DNA of 9,680 nucleotides, taken from assembly GCA_030040115.1 (NCBI GenBank), contig JASHUH010000304.1, positions 1 through 9,680 of the forward strand. The letters are read 5' to 3'. The DNA comes from Acidobacteriaceae bacterium. Its GTDB lineage: Bacteria > Acidobacteriota > Terriglobia > Terriglobales > Acidobacteriaceae. Made by a program: the position numbers and the translations under genes. Positions 1 through 5,830 of the stretch are shown in pieces. The notes under the pieces are model-generated. The model was given only the letters and a program-made list of their open reading frames with translations, was not told the origin of the DNA and made no database searches. The first letter of the stretch is position 1. The number at the start of each line of letters is the position of its first letter.

Positions 1-63
1 CTCGACCTCGATGAGGTTGGCGTCGATGCCGTAGACAGCCGCGCTGAGAGCCTTGAACAGCAT
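1..63 (-). CDS. YifB/ComM family Mg-chelatase-like AAA+ ATPase, N-terminal fragment
   Basis: Only the first 21 codons are inside the window; the gene continues off the left edge. Reading the minus strand from the ATG at 63, the protein begins MLFKALSAAVYGIDA and goes on with NLIEVE. This is the characteristic opening of the YifB/ComM family (the start of the Lon-protease-like S5-fold domain that precedes the AAA+ Mg-chelatase module). ComM proteins are cytoplasmic helicases that help integrate DNA during natural transformation; for most YifB homologues the role is not established. The ATG at 63 is chosen because family members start at exactly this point. The region just upstream has no good Shine-Dalgarno; a possible extended -10 (TGA followed by TAAACT on the minus strand, 83-91) lies nearby. 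The gene is divergent from the methyltransferase at 172. The identification rests on 21 residues only. Confidence 0.72.
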   Translation of the reverse strand, partial: MLFKALSAAVYGIDANLIEVE

Positions 64-171
64 GATGGAAGATGTTAGAGCGAGTTTATCATTGGCGAGG
101 GCTGCGGACGAACGCGTCGCGGCCGTTCAATTGCCGGCGAGGGTTTGTGGAGGGCTGGGGCGCGGATCATA

Positions 172-1020
172 ATGGACCTCATGCAGGAAAGTTCGCCGGC
201 GGCGGAGACCGCCGCATCCAATGTTCCGGCTTCGCGCATTCCGGCTTCGCGAAGATTTTTCCGGCGCATAAAGAGCCTCTTCTTCCAACCCGAACAGGTG
301 TACCGGTTTTACCTGAAATGGAAATATGGAGCGGGCCGGATTAAGGGCGCGCCCAACGCGGCATTCCCCAATGGCATGCTCCATAACCGCGAAGAATGGG
401 AGCAGGCAAGCAAGGCGGCCAGGGAGCTTCATCTGCCATTGCACCGGGCGGAGGAGAAAAACTGGGATCACCTGGCGGCGGTGCAGGCGATCGCCACCGC
501 ACTTCCCCTCTCGGCGAGGATCCTCGATGCGGGTGCGGAGTTTTACAGCAACGTGCTTCCGGGTTTGTTCGTGTATGGATTCCGGCATCTCTATGCGATG
601 AACCTTTCGTTTGCCGATCCGGCGCGGCGCGGCCCGATTCGTTATCTTCCCGGCGACATTACGCGCACCGGCTTTCCGGCTGGGTTCTTCGATGGCATCA
701 CGTGCATGAGCGTTATTGAACACGGAGTTCCGCCGGAAGCATATTTCCGCGAAATGCATCGTGTCCTGAAGCGCGGAGGCGTATTGATCACCTCGACGGA
801 CTACTACCCTGCGCCGATCGACCCCCGCGACAAGTTTGCGCACGGGGCCCCGATCAGGATCTTCTCGAAAGAGGACGTGGAGAAGATGTTCGCACTGGCG
901 AAAGCCTGCGGTTTCGAAAAGACGGGAGAAGTCGAACTGGAGGCAACGGGGCGGCCGATACGCTGGGAGCTCTACGATCTCGATTACACCTTTTTGATTT
1001 TCACGCTGCGCAAGGCTTGA
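172..1020 (+). CDS. Class I SAM-dependent methyltransferase (Methyltransf_11-like)
   Basis: A 282-residue cytoplasmic protein with a Rossmann methyltransferase core in its second half. Visible pieces are motif I (ILDAGAE, about 117-123), the acidic strand and loop around YLPGDIT (158-164), the post-II segment FFDGITCMSVIEHG (172-185) and the EMHRVLKRGGVLITSTDY stretch (194-211), which is the typical helix, glycine loop and strand 5 of Methyltransf_11 proteins. Motif I lacks the usual GxGxG, having AGAEFYSN instead. The first 60 residues are basic and aromatic, with a VPAS/IPAS repeat encoded by a duplicated 13-bp DNA word, and no match is recognised there. Such proteins often methylate sugars, lipids or small molecules, but nothing here reveals the substrate. 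Start: ATG at 172 is preferred; ATG at 181 and TTG at 145 are alternatives, and no candidate has a well-spaced Shine-Dalgarno. The next gene on this strand is over 500 nt away, so it is probably monocistronic. Confidence 0.8.
   Translation: MDLMQESSPAAETAASNVPASRIPASRRFFRRIKSLFFQPEQVYRFYLKWKYGAGRIKGAPNAAFPNGMLHNREEWEQASKAARELHLPLHRAEEKNWDHLAAVQAIATALPLSARILDAGAEFYSNVLPGLFVYGFRHLYAMNLSFADPARRGPIRYLPGDITRTGFPAGFFDGITCMSVIEHGVPPEAYFREMHRVLKRGGVLITSTDYYPAPIDPRDKFAHGAPIRIFSKEDVEKMFALAKACGFEKTGEVELEATGRPIRWELYDLDYTFLIFTLRKA
224..251 (+). repeat. Tandem 13-bp duplication inside the methyltransferase gene
   Basis: TTCCGGCTTCGCG occurs at 224-236 and again at 239-251, a period of 15 bp, so the reading frame is kept. 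It encodes the adjoining peptides PASR and PASR in the poorly conserved N-terminal part of the methyltransferase. It looks like a small in-frame slippage duplication rather than a regulatory repeat. Confidence 0.6.
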
Positions 1021-1241
1021 ACTTCCAGGCGAATCGCGACAGACATGCGCGCGAGAAGCAAGGAAATCCCGGTGGAGAGGTGCAGAAGCCTTGCGGCGTT
1101 GCTCCACCAGGCGATCGTCAACATCCTCGCGCAGGGCCGATGTTCCATGCAAGCGCTGGGCGAGGACCGCTTTTGCGGAATTGCGATGCATGCGATGGCG
1201 CCCAAAGAGAAATTGGCGGCGATGCGCCAATCACCCTATAG
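1021..1241. other. Gene-free stretch downstream of the methyltransferase
   Basis: No convincing gene is seen here on either strand. The open frames crossing it have no recognisable domain, lack a Shine-Dalgarno, and one (plus strand, 1045-1377) runs straight through the inverted-repeat element that follows, as spurious repeat-derived ORFs do. Near its right end is a short stem-loop, ATTGGCG (1212-1218) pairing with CGCCAAT (1225-1231) around a 6-nt loop, with no T-run after it. No clear terminator for the methyltransferase gene was found. Confidence 0.5.
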
Positions 1242-1364
1242 CTGGTTGCATAAATGGTTAAGCGCAGTTGCGAAACGTCCCTCAGGGTCAAACCCCGCCA
1301 TTCATGCGCCTTTTTACGGCACGGCTGAAGCCGTGCCCCTGCAAAACGGCATTTATGGAACCAG
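1242..1364. repeat. Compound REP-like element with imperfect terminal inverted repeats
   Basis: The outer arms are CTGGTTGCATAAATG (1242-1256) and CATTTATGGAACCAG (1350-1364); the second is the reverse complement of the first at 14 of 15 positions. Inside lie two smaller palindromes: a weak one, GGGT CAA ACCC (1285-1295), and a perfect one, GGCACGGCT GA AGCCGTGCC (1318-1337). The second closely resembles short repeated palindromes I associate with acidobacterial intergenic regions, and the GGG...CCC palindrome looks like a decayed copy of a second such word. The whole could be a BIME-like cluster of REP units or a small non-autonomous element (MITE). No flanking target-site duplication was established. 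Being multi-copy cannot be shown from one window. Confidence 0.6.
1318..1337. repeat. Perfect 9-bp palindromic hairpin (REP-like unit)
   Basis: GGCACGGCT and AGCCGTGCC are exact reverse complements separated by two bases (GA). It is the most conserved-looking core of the larger 1242-1364 element. It has no T-tract directly after it on the plus strand; on the minus strand the hairpin is followed by a run of A's and so T's are absent there too, which argues against its being a simple terminator. Confidence 0.6.
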
Positions 1365-1494
1365 TTCTTTGCATTGAGGCTGGGGACGGATGCGTAACGC
1401 GCAGCGAAGCGGAGGCTCTTTGAATTCACGCAGCCCACTCGGCTCCAGAAGAAAAAATTGTTGCTCTTTTTTCCACTCTCATTACGTTTTTCTC

Positions 1495-1523
1495 TTGACA
1501 TCGATGCTGCACAATTCTATACA
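1495..1523 (+). promoter_or_regulatory. Sigma-70-type promoter of the H1-tail-like small gene
   Basis: The -35 is a perfect TTGACA (1495-1500) and the -10 is TATACA (1518-1523), with the optimal 17-bp spacer. The 55 bp upstream (from about 1440) are strikingly A/T-rich for this window, with A6 and T6 runs that could act as an UP element. Transcription would start near 1530, giving a leader of about 60 nt. This is the best promoter match in the window. Confidence 0.75.
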
Positions 1524-1531
1524 TTCTTCAA

Positions 1532-1551
1532 CTGCAATGTAACGATTGCAG
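1532..1551 (+). promoter_or_regulatory. Leader stem-loop 1
   Basis: CTGCAAT (1532-1538) pairs perfectly with ATTGCAG (1545-1551) around the loop GTAACG. It would sit at the very 5' end of the transcript predicted from the upstream promoter, where it could protect the mRNA end or act as a regulatory element. Confidence 0.5.
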
Positions 1552-1553
1552 AA

Positions 1554-1570
1554 TCGATGCAACCCATCGA
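1554..1570 (+). promoter_or_regulatory. Leader stem-loop 2, adjacent to the Shine-Dalgarno
   Basis: TCGATG (1554-1559) pairs perfectly with CATCGA (1565-1570) around the loop CAACC. It begins two bases after stem-loop 1 and ends three bases before the GGGAG ribosome binding site (1574-1578), leaving that site single-stranded. Together the two hairpins fill most of the predicted leader. Confidence 0.5.
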
Positions 1571-1588
1571 AAAGGGAGAATAGGCAAA

Positions 1589-1672
1589 ATGGCAACAAAG
1601 AAAGCAGCCAAGAAGGCGCCCGCGAAGAAGGCGGCGAAGAAGGCCGTAAAGAAAGCCGCGAAGAAAAAGTAG
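1589..1672 (+). CDS. 27-residue Lys/Ala-rich histone-H1-tail-like peptide
   Basis: The ORF starts with ATG at 1589, ten nucleotides after a GGGAG Shine-Dalgarno (1574-1578), and stops with TAG at 1670-1672. The product has 27 residues: 13 Lys, 10 Ala and one each of Met, Thr, Pro and Val, arranged as KKAA-type repeats (ATKKAAKKAPAKKAAKK...). This composition is that of the C-terminal tail of eukaryotic histone H1 and of bacterial H1-like proteins (for example the Chlamydia Hc and Bordetella BpH families), which bind nucleic acid non-specifically. A globular domain is absent; the peptide is the tail only. A consensus promoter and an intrinsic terminator frame it as a single-gene unit, which supports real expression. 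A nucleoid- or RNA-binding role is inferred from charge alone. Alternatively the transcript is a small RNA and the ORF is secondary, or the repeats arose by codon slippage. Confidence 0.68.
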   Translation: MATKKAAKKAPAKKAAKKAVKKAAKKK

Positions 1673-1693
1673 CGGACGACCAACCGAAAAGGC

Positions 1694-1738
1694 AACACTC
1701 CAAGGGGGGCGCTTTAAAGCGTCCCCCTTAGTGTTTTT
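1694..1738 (+). terminator. Strong intrinsic terminator of the H1-tail-like gene
   Basis: An outer stem AACACT (1694-1699) pairs with AGTGTT (1730-1735). After a 2-nt bulge, AAGGGGGGCGCTTT (1702-1715) pairs with AAAGCGTCCCCCTT (1716-1729), with a single G-U pair; the innermost bases would open into the loop. A T5 run (1734-1738) closes the signal. This is a textbook Rho-independent terminator for plus-strand transcription and insulates rsmE from the upstream unit. Confidence 0.88.
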
Positions 1739-1908
1739 GCTCCAAAAGCGTTCACGTTGTCGCGGAAGAAGGGAGGCCGTGCGCTGCGATCGCAGGCCGG
1801 CCGCGCCGCAAGCGCCACGCAGGACGTTTTCGACAATTCGATACGGCGCACGCGAGCCGCTTTCCGCAACCACAACGCTGAAATCGCTATAGACTGATGA
1901 TTGATGCC

Positions 1909-1917
1909 GAGGGAGAG
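1909..1917 (+). promoter_or_regulatory. Shine-Dalgarno that fixes the rsmE start
   Basis: GAGGGAGAG at 1909-1917 contains GGGAG (1911-1915) six nucleotides before the ATG at 1922. It lies inside the short in-frame extension that would begin at TTG 1901 or ATG 1904, so the ATG at 1922 is the start it serves. Confidence 0.75.
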
Positions 1918-1921
1918 AAAG

Positions 1922-2665
1922 ATGACCCGACGCCGATGGATCGCCGAGCACTGGGACGAGGCCACCGCAACCCTGGAGGGAGCGCAGGCCGAACACATGG
2001 CGCGCGTGCTGCGCGCGCAACCGGGAATGGAAGCCGATGTGGTGGCGGGCGGCCACGTCTTTCACGCCGAAGTTGCCGCCGTCACCCTGAACAAAGAGAA
2101 GAGCCAGGTGCGGCTGAACCTGGTGGCCGAGCTGCAGGCCGATCCCGCGCTGCCGGTGACGGTCATGTTGGCCGTGTATAAGTTCGACCGCATGGAGTGG
2201 GCCATCGAGAAGCTGACCGAACTGGGGGTGGCGGAGATCGCGCCGGTGATTGCGCGGAGAACCGACAAGCATTTGGCGGAGGCTGCGGAAAAACGGGTGC
2301 AGCGCTGGCGCCGTTTGGTCCACGAAGCCGCGCAGCAGGCGCGCCGCTGCGATGTGCCGCTGATTCACGATCCGGAGCCATTGTCGGTAAGGGTGCGCCA
2401 CAGCGGCGCGGCCACGCGCATCGTGCTCGCGGAGCAGGAGCGCACCACCACGCTGCGCTATGTGGTTGAAGAAGCGATGGAAGCGGCGAAAGAGGAGATG
2501 CCGGCGCTGGAGATCGCCATCGGTCCCGAGGGGGGATGGGCGCCCGCCGAAGAAGCGCTCTTCGACGCCAACGGATGGCGCGCGGTGTCTCTAGGACCGC
2601 GCATCTTTCGCGCCGAAACCGCCGCCATCGCCGCGCTGGCTGTGGTGGCCTCTTATCTGGAGTGA
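1922..2665 (+). CDS. rsmE: 16S rRNA (uracil-1498-N3)-methyltransferase RsmE
   Basis: A 247-residue cytoplasmic SPOUT (trefoil-knot) methyltransferase that uses S-adenosylmethionine to methylate N3 of U1498 of 16S rRNA in the assembled 30S subunit. An N-terminal PUA-like domain covers about 1-70. The family signature KFDRMEWAIEKLTELGV is at 87-103, followed by IAPVIARRTD. The C-terminal knot shows IGPEGGW (200-206) with the nearby acidic PAEE, and SLGPRIFRAETA (223-234), which form the SAM-binding knot. Length and motif order are normal for the family. ATG 1922 is chosen for its Shine-Dalgarno and because the protein then starts just before the PUA-like strand. A TATAGA at 1888-1893 could be its -10, without a good -35. 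It is isolated by the upstream terminator and faces the convergent sugar-enzyme genes, so it is probably transcribed alone. Confidence 0.95.
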   Translation: MTRRRWIAEHWDEATATLEGAQAEHMARVLRAQPGMEADVVAGGHVFHAEVAAVTLNKEKSQVRLNLVAELQADPALPVTVMLAVYKFDRMEWAIEKLTELGVAEIAPVIARRTDKHLAEAAEKRVQRWRRLVHEAAQQARRCDVPLIHDPEPLSVRVRHSGAATRIVLAEQERTTTLRYVVEEAMEAAKEEMPALEIAIGPEGGWAPAEEALFDANGWRAVSLGPRIFRAETAAIAALAVVASYLE

Positions 2666-2749
2666 ACGCGCGGCTTCGAGCCGGCTTTAACGCGCCGCGC
2701 ACCGCTAAATCGGGCAACCCGGAGGCAGAGCCGATTGCCTTGTTGCGCT

Positions 2750-3610
2750 TCAAGCATTCAGGCTGCGCATGTAGTCGGCGTCGAGCTTGAGCTCCTCGAT
2801 GGGATCCATATCGAATTGCTCCTGCTCGACGAAGTAGTATTTGAGTCCGGTGGCCGCGCGCAGGATCGGTCCGTAATCGGGATTTGCCTTGCCCAGCACC
2901 GGCATGTGGACCTTGCCGTCCGGCTCATGCTCGATGGCTTTCACATGGATGAGCGGGAATCGCTTGGGGTCTTTGCTGAGGTAGTCCACCGGGTTGTGGC
3001 CCGACGCGTAAACCCAGCCGCAGTCCATTTCGAAGACCACGTACTTGGGATCGGTGCGCTGGAGCAGCAGATCGTAGACCAAAGTTCCGTCGATGACGGC
3101 GAACTCGGGCGTGTGATTGTGGACGCCGAAGGTCATGCCGGCCGACTTCACTTTTTCGCCGATGCGATTGAACTCGCCGGCAATCCAGCGCCAGTCATCG
3201 AGGGTGGGCTCGCCCTTGCTGTTGGGGTCGCGATGCATTCCGCCCGACGAGGAGCAGATCAGGTAATCGAGCCCGAGAGTATGGGCGTAGTCGAGCCACT
3301 GGTCGAGCTGGGTCTCGAGAATGTTGAGCGCGTGATGGGTGCTGACGCAGCGCAGACCGGCCTGGTCCATGGAGTGGCGGAATTCCGGCGCGGTGCGGCC
3401 AAAGTACCCGGCGGCCTCGACCACCGTGTATCCTGCGGCGCGCACCTGGTGAAGCGTGCCGTCAAAATCGTTGGGCAGGAGATTGCGCACACTATAAAGC
3501 TGCAGGCCGAGGGGCAGATGGCGGGCGCGGGCGTGGAGGCGCGCGGCGCTGAACGCGGCGGCTGCCGCCGCGCTCGTCTTGAGGAAACTTCTGCGAGAAA
3601 GATGGCTCAT
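2750..3610 (-). CDS. Tat-exported sugar phosphate isomerase/epimerase-like TIM barrel protein
   Basis: A 286-residue protein of the xylose-isomerase-like / AP-endonuclease-2 TIM barrel superfamily. Residues 1-28 form a Tat signal peptide: SRRSFLK (5-11) followed by an Ala-rich hydrophobic stretch. The barrel follows: LGLQLYSVR (34-42, strand 1), VVEAAGY (63-69), STHHALN (90-96), FGVHNHTPEF (161-170), FEMDCGW (193-199), LIHVKAIEH (220-228) and YYFVEQEQ (258-265). Glu169, Asp196, His222 and Glu262 are plausible divalent-metal and catalytic residues by analogy with the superfamily; this is inference. Despite the usual name, a phosphate-sugar substrate is unlikely for an exported protein. It lies 27 nt downstream of the Gfo/Idh/MocA gene in the same orientation, with its own GGAGAG Shine-Dalgarno seven nt before the ATG, so they probably share an mRNA and a pathway. 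Alternative roles include epimerase, 3-keto-sugar lyase or C-glycoside deglycosidase-like activity. Confidence 0.88.
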   Translation of the reverse strand: MSHLSRRSFLKTSAAAAAAFSAARLHARARHLPLGLQLYSVRNLLPNDFDGTLHQVRAAGYTVVEAAGYFGRTAPEFRHSMDQAGLRCVSTHHALNILETQLDQWLDYAHTLGLDYLICSSSGGMHRDPNSKGEPTLDDWRWIAGEFNRIGEKVKSAGMTFGVHNHTPEFAVIDGTLVYDLLLQRTDPKYVVFEMDCGWVYASGHNPVDYLSKDPKRFPLIHVKAIEHEPDGKVHMPVLGKANPDYGPILRAATGLKYYFVEQEQFDMDPIEELKLDADYMRSLNA

Positions 3611-3637
3611 CGATAGACTCTCCGGGAAGAACGCTGC

Positions 3638-4981
3638 TCAACTTTTGATGGAATGGGTTTCGCCGTCCCAGACGGCGGCGCAGCGATGGAAGTAGGAGTA
3701 ATTGGCCATGTGGCAGGCGATGGCGGCGTGGTTACCGAAAATTTCGTTTTCGACCACGGGCTGGCGCGTCTCCACGGCGCGGAAGAAGTTGGCGATGTGG
3801 TCGGCGGTGTCGTCATAACCGGGCGTGGCCGCATAGGTCTCCACTTCGGCCAGCGAGGCCGGCGGGGCAGGATGCTCAGTATGCCACTCTTCGAGGTATT
3901 GCTTTTTCGCCTCTTCGGTCCAGCCGTCGGTGGAGTAGCCTTCAGGCTGCGGGCGGGTGTCCTGTGGAACCACGGTCAGGGTGTTACCGCTGATGGTCAT
4001 GGTGGCTTCTTTGCCATAAAAGACGATGGGCTCGCCCTCGGCGTTGTTCTGGTTACAGTGCAGATTGAGGATCACGCCGTCGTATTCGTAAAGCGTGGCC
4101 AGAAGGTCGGGGTAATCGCGGCCGTCCTTGAAACAAGTGAGGCTGCCGCTGGACTGCGCGCGCCGCGGGGCGGCGTTGACGCCGGTGACGCACTGGATAC
4201 CCGAGAGCAGATGGACAAAGAGGTCGCCCGCCACACCCTCGCCGTAATCGGTGAAGCAGCGCCAGCGGAAGAACCGCACCGCATCGAAAGGCCGCTCGGG
4301 GGCATCGCGAAGAAAAGCCTTCCAGTCGATGGTTTGCTCGCTGGCGTCGGGCGGAACGGGATAAACCCAGGCTCCGGAGGGCGAGTTGCGGTCGGAGTGG
4401 CCTTCGATATACGTCACTTCGCCGAGGCGGCCGGAGGCGTAGATTTCCTGCGCTTTTTTATAGACGATGTTGCTGACGCGCTGGCTGCCCACCTGGAAGA
4501 TGCGATGGTTGGCTTGGACCGCTTCGACCATGGCGAGCCCATCGGCGACGGAGTGCGACATGGGCTTTTCGCAATAGACATCTTTGCCGGCGTTGAGACA
4601 ATCGATGACGATGGCGCGGTGCAGATGGTCGGAGACGGCGACCAGCACGGCGTCCACATCTTTGCGGTCGAGCAGAGAGCGATAGTCGCCGGTGGTGGGC
4701 ACATCTTTGCCGTAGGCTTCGGGACCGGCCTTGCGGTGCATTTCGTAGAGGTCGGCGGTGGCCACCAGCTCGCCGTTGGGGACTTTGCGCGCCGAGCGCA
4801 GCAGATCGCAGCCGCGGATTCCGGTGCCGATGGAGACGAAGCGGATGGTGCGCCCCGTGGTGTTGTCTTGCGCCGCCAGCGTGGTCGGCTCAAGGAGTGT
4901 AGTATTGGCCGCCGCACCCGCCAAGGCCGCGCCCGCGCCCAGACGGACAAAATCCCGCCGCGTGATCCCAGAACTCTTCAT
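3638..4981 (-). CDS. Tat-exported Gfo/Idh/MocA family oxidoreductase
   Basis: A 447-residue NAD(P)-dependent sugar oxidoreductase. A Tat signal occupies about 1-37: TRRDFVR (7-13), a hydrophobic Ala/Gly stretch, then LAAQ. The Rossmann domain starts with FVSIGTGIRG (48-57, GxGxxG). Next come VAVSDHLH (114-121) and the family hallmark CEKPMSHS (137-144), whose Lys139 contacts cofactor and substrate. The C-terminal alpha/beta domain has GVAGDLFVHLLSG (249-261), in which His257 is at the usual catalytic-His place while the Asp often found four residues later is replaced by Ser. Length fits the larger exported members found in Acidobacteriota, Planctomycetes and Bacteroidetes, some related to GH109. 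Tat export suggests that it folds with its cofactor bound inside the cell, as Zymomonas glucose-fructose oxidoreductase does. A strong AGGAGGG Shine-Dalgarno (4987-4993) sits five nt before the ATG. It is the first gene of a likely two-gene operon with the TIM barrel protein. Confidence 0.92.
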   Translation of the reverse strand: MKSSGITRRDFVRLGAGAALAGAAANTTLLEPTTLAAQDNTTGRTIRFVSIGTGIRGCDLLRSARKVPNGELVATADLYEMHRKAGPEAYGKDVPTTGDYRSLLDRKDVDAVLVAVSDHLHRAIVIDCLNAGKDVYCEKPMSHSVADGLAMVEAVQANHRIFQVGSQRVSNIVYKKAQEIYASGRLGEVTYIEGHSDRNSPSGAWVYPVPPDASEQTIDWKAFLRDAPERPFDAVRFFRWRCFTDYGEGVAGDLFVHLLSGIQCVTGVNAAPRRAQSSGSLTCFKDGRDYPDLLATLYEYDGVILNLHCNQNNAEGEPIVFYGKEATMTISGNTLTVVPQDTRPQPEGYSTDGWTEEAKKQYLEEWHTEHPAPPASLAEVETYAATPGYDDTADHIANFFRAVETRQPVVENEIFGNHAAIACHMANYSYFHRCAAVWDGETHSIKS

Positions 4982-5100
4982 TGCCGCCCTCCTATCGAGC
5001 GAGCACCATTCTCGCTCTCCGTCCCGCAGTATGTCCAGAACGTGAAACCGGAGTCGTTGATCTGCAGGGGCCGGCGCCGAATCTGCGGACCTGGGTTTGG

Positions 5101-5760
5101 TCAGTAGACGCCGGGGATGAGACGGCAGGTGTGGGCGCAGTAGGCTTCGTAGTCACTATCGAAGTGGGCGTGCAACAGCCGCTCTTCGGCGTGGATGCGC
5201 GCGAGGAGCGGTGGCGACATGGGCGCCACCAGCAGCAGCCCGACGCCGGCGCGAAAGGCCAGCACCCAGCCCAACATGCCGATAAGCAGGCCCAGGTAAC
5301 TGGGGTTGCGAATCACGCTGTAGAGGCCATGGGTCTCGAGGGTGTGGCCGGGCTGAATGGCGACCAGACCGCTGAAGCGAGACCCGAGAATGAAGACCGG
5401 CCACAAGCGAAAGGCGCCGCCGGCGGCGTAGAGAAAGATACCCAGCCAGCGGACCGCGGCCCCATCGAGGGTCCAGAAGTTAATGCGGTCAGTGTACGCG
5501 GGCAGCCATGCGTTCACCAGCCCGATGAGGCCGAAGGCGACGAACACCCAACGATTGCCGCGGTCATCCTGCTCGCCGGGACTGACGTTGCCATCGGTGA
5601 ATGGCGCGACGCACATCAGGACCACGGTAACCGCCCCGAGCGCAATCAGGGCCGGGTGCGCAAAGAAGGGCCGGACTCCGCCCCACGCGAGGACGGCGAG
5701 CCCGAATTGGATCAATGCAGGCAATAAACCCACGAACATGGTTTCCCGCGACGGGCGCAA
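5101..5760 (-). CDS. Isoprenylcysteine carboxyl methyltransferase (ICMT) family membrane protein
   Basis: An integral membrane protein with about five hydrophobic segments. Counted from the in-frame ATG at 5796, these lie near 20-38, 46-66, 84-100, 115-133 and 166-190. The ICMT/PEMT-family SAM site follows: GHTLETHGLYSVIRNPSYLG (150-169), corresponding to the usual G-x-Y-x-x-x-R-H/N-P-x-Y-x-G, then HAEERLLHAHFDSDYEAYC (202-220), with Glu204 and Glu205 and the typical FxxxYxxYxxxxxRxIP end. Bacterial members of this fold methylate small lipophilic molecules or are uncharacterised; protein prenylation is not expected. The TTG at 5760 (219 residues) is chosen because GAGGAG lies seven nt upstream; the ATG at 5796 (231 residues) has no Shine-Dalgarno, and the ATG at 5739 is another option. 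The 119-nt gap to the Gfo/Idh gene on the same strand leaves operon membership open. It is divergent from rpsA. Confidence 0.82.
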   Translation of the reverse strand: MRPSRETMFVGLLPALIQFGLAVLAWGGVRPFFAHPALIALGAVTVVLMCVAPFTDGNVSPGEQDDRGNRWVFVAFGLIGLVNAWLPAYTDRINFWTLDGAAVRWLGIFLYAAGGAFRLWPVFILGSRFSGLVAIQPGHTLETHGLYSVIRNPSYLGLLIGMLGWVLAFRAGVGLLLVAPMSPPLLARIHAEERLLHAHFDSDYEAYCAHTCRLIPGVY

Positions 5761-5767
5761 GCAGTCT

Positions 5768-5773
5768 CTCCTC
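5768..5773 (-). promoter_or_regulatory. Shine-Dalgarno supporting a TTG start for the ICMT-family gene
   Basis: On the minus strand GAGGAG (complement of 5768-5773) stands seven nt before TTG 5760. It is the only good ribosome binding site among the three candidate starts (5796, 5760, 5739), so it favours the rare TTG. Confidence 0.55.
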
Positions 5774-5830
5774 AAAACGGTCTCATCGTACTTCATCTTC
5801 AGACCGGTTTACGTGACTGCAAGCACGGGC

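Noticed and set aside
127..1230. Long minus-strand open frame (367 codons) opposite the methyltransferase
   Set aside because: It is Arg/His-rich without any recognisable domain and lies fully antisense to a gene with clear motifs; long antisense frames are expected in GC-rich DNA.
1045..1377. Plus-strand frame of 110 codons after the methyltransferase
   Set aside because: Its last third is translation of the inverted-repeat element and the rest has no recognisable domain; no Shine-Dalgarno. Considered a repeat-derived chance ORF.
2668..2700. GCGCGGC...GCCGCGC inverted repeat between rsmE and the convergent TIM barrel gene, with a nested CGGCT TCG AGCCG hairpin
   Set aside because: It could be a shared terminator for the convergent genes, but it has no T-run on either strand and such GC-rich pairing is common by chance here.
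2735..3616. Plus-strand frame of 293 codons opposite the TIM barrel gene
   Set aside because: Shadow frame with no motif or ribosome binding site, whereas the minus strand encodes a complete Tat-exported barrel protein.
3653..5107. Plus-strand frame of 484 codons opposite the Gfo/Idh/MocA gene
   Set aside because: The opposite strand carries a Tat signal, GxGxxG and EKP motifs with a strong ribosome binding site; this frame has Gly/Val/Asp-rich shadow composition and no domain.
4981..5727. Plus-strand frame of 248 codons opposite the ICMT gene
   Set aside because: No domain and no ribosome binding site; the minus strand has the membrane segments and the SAM-site signature.
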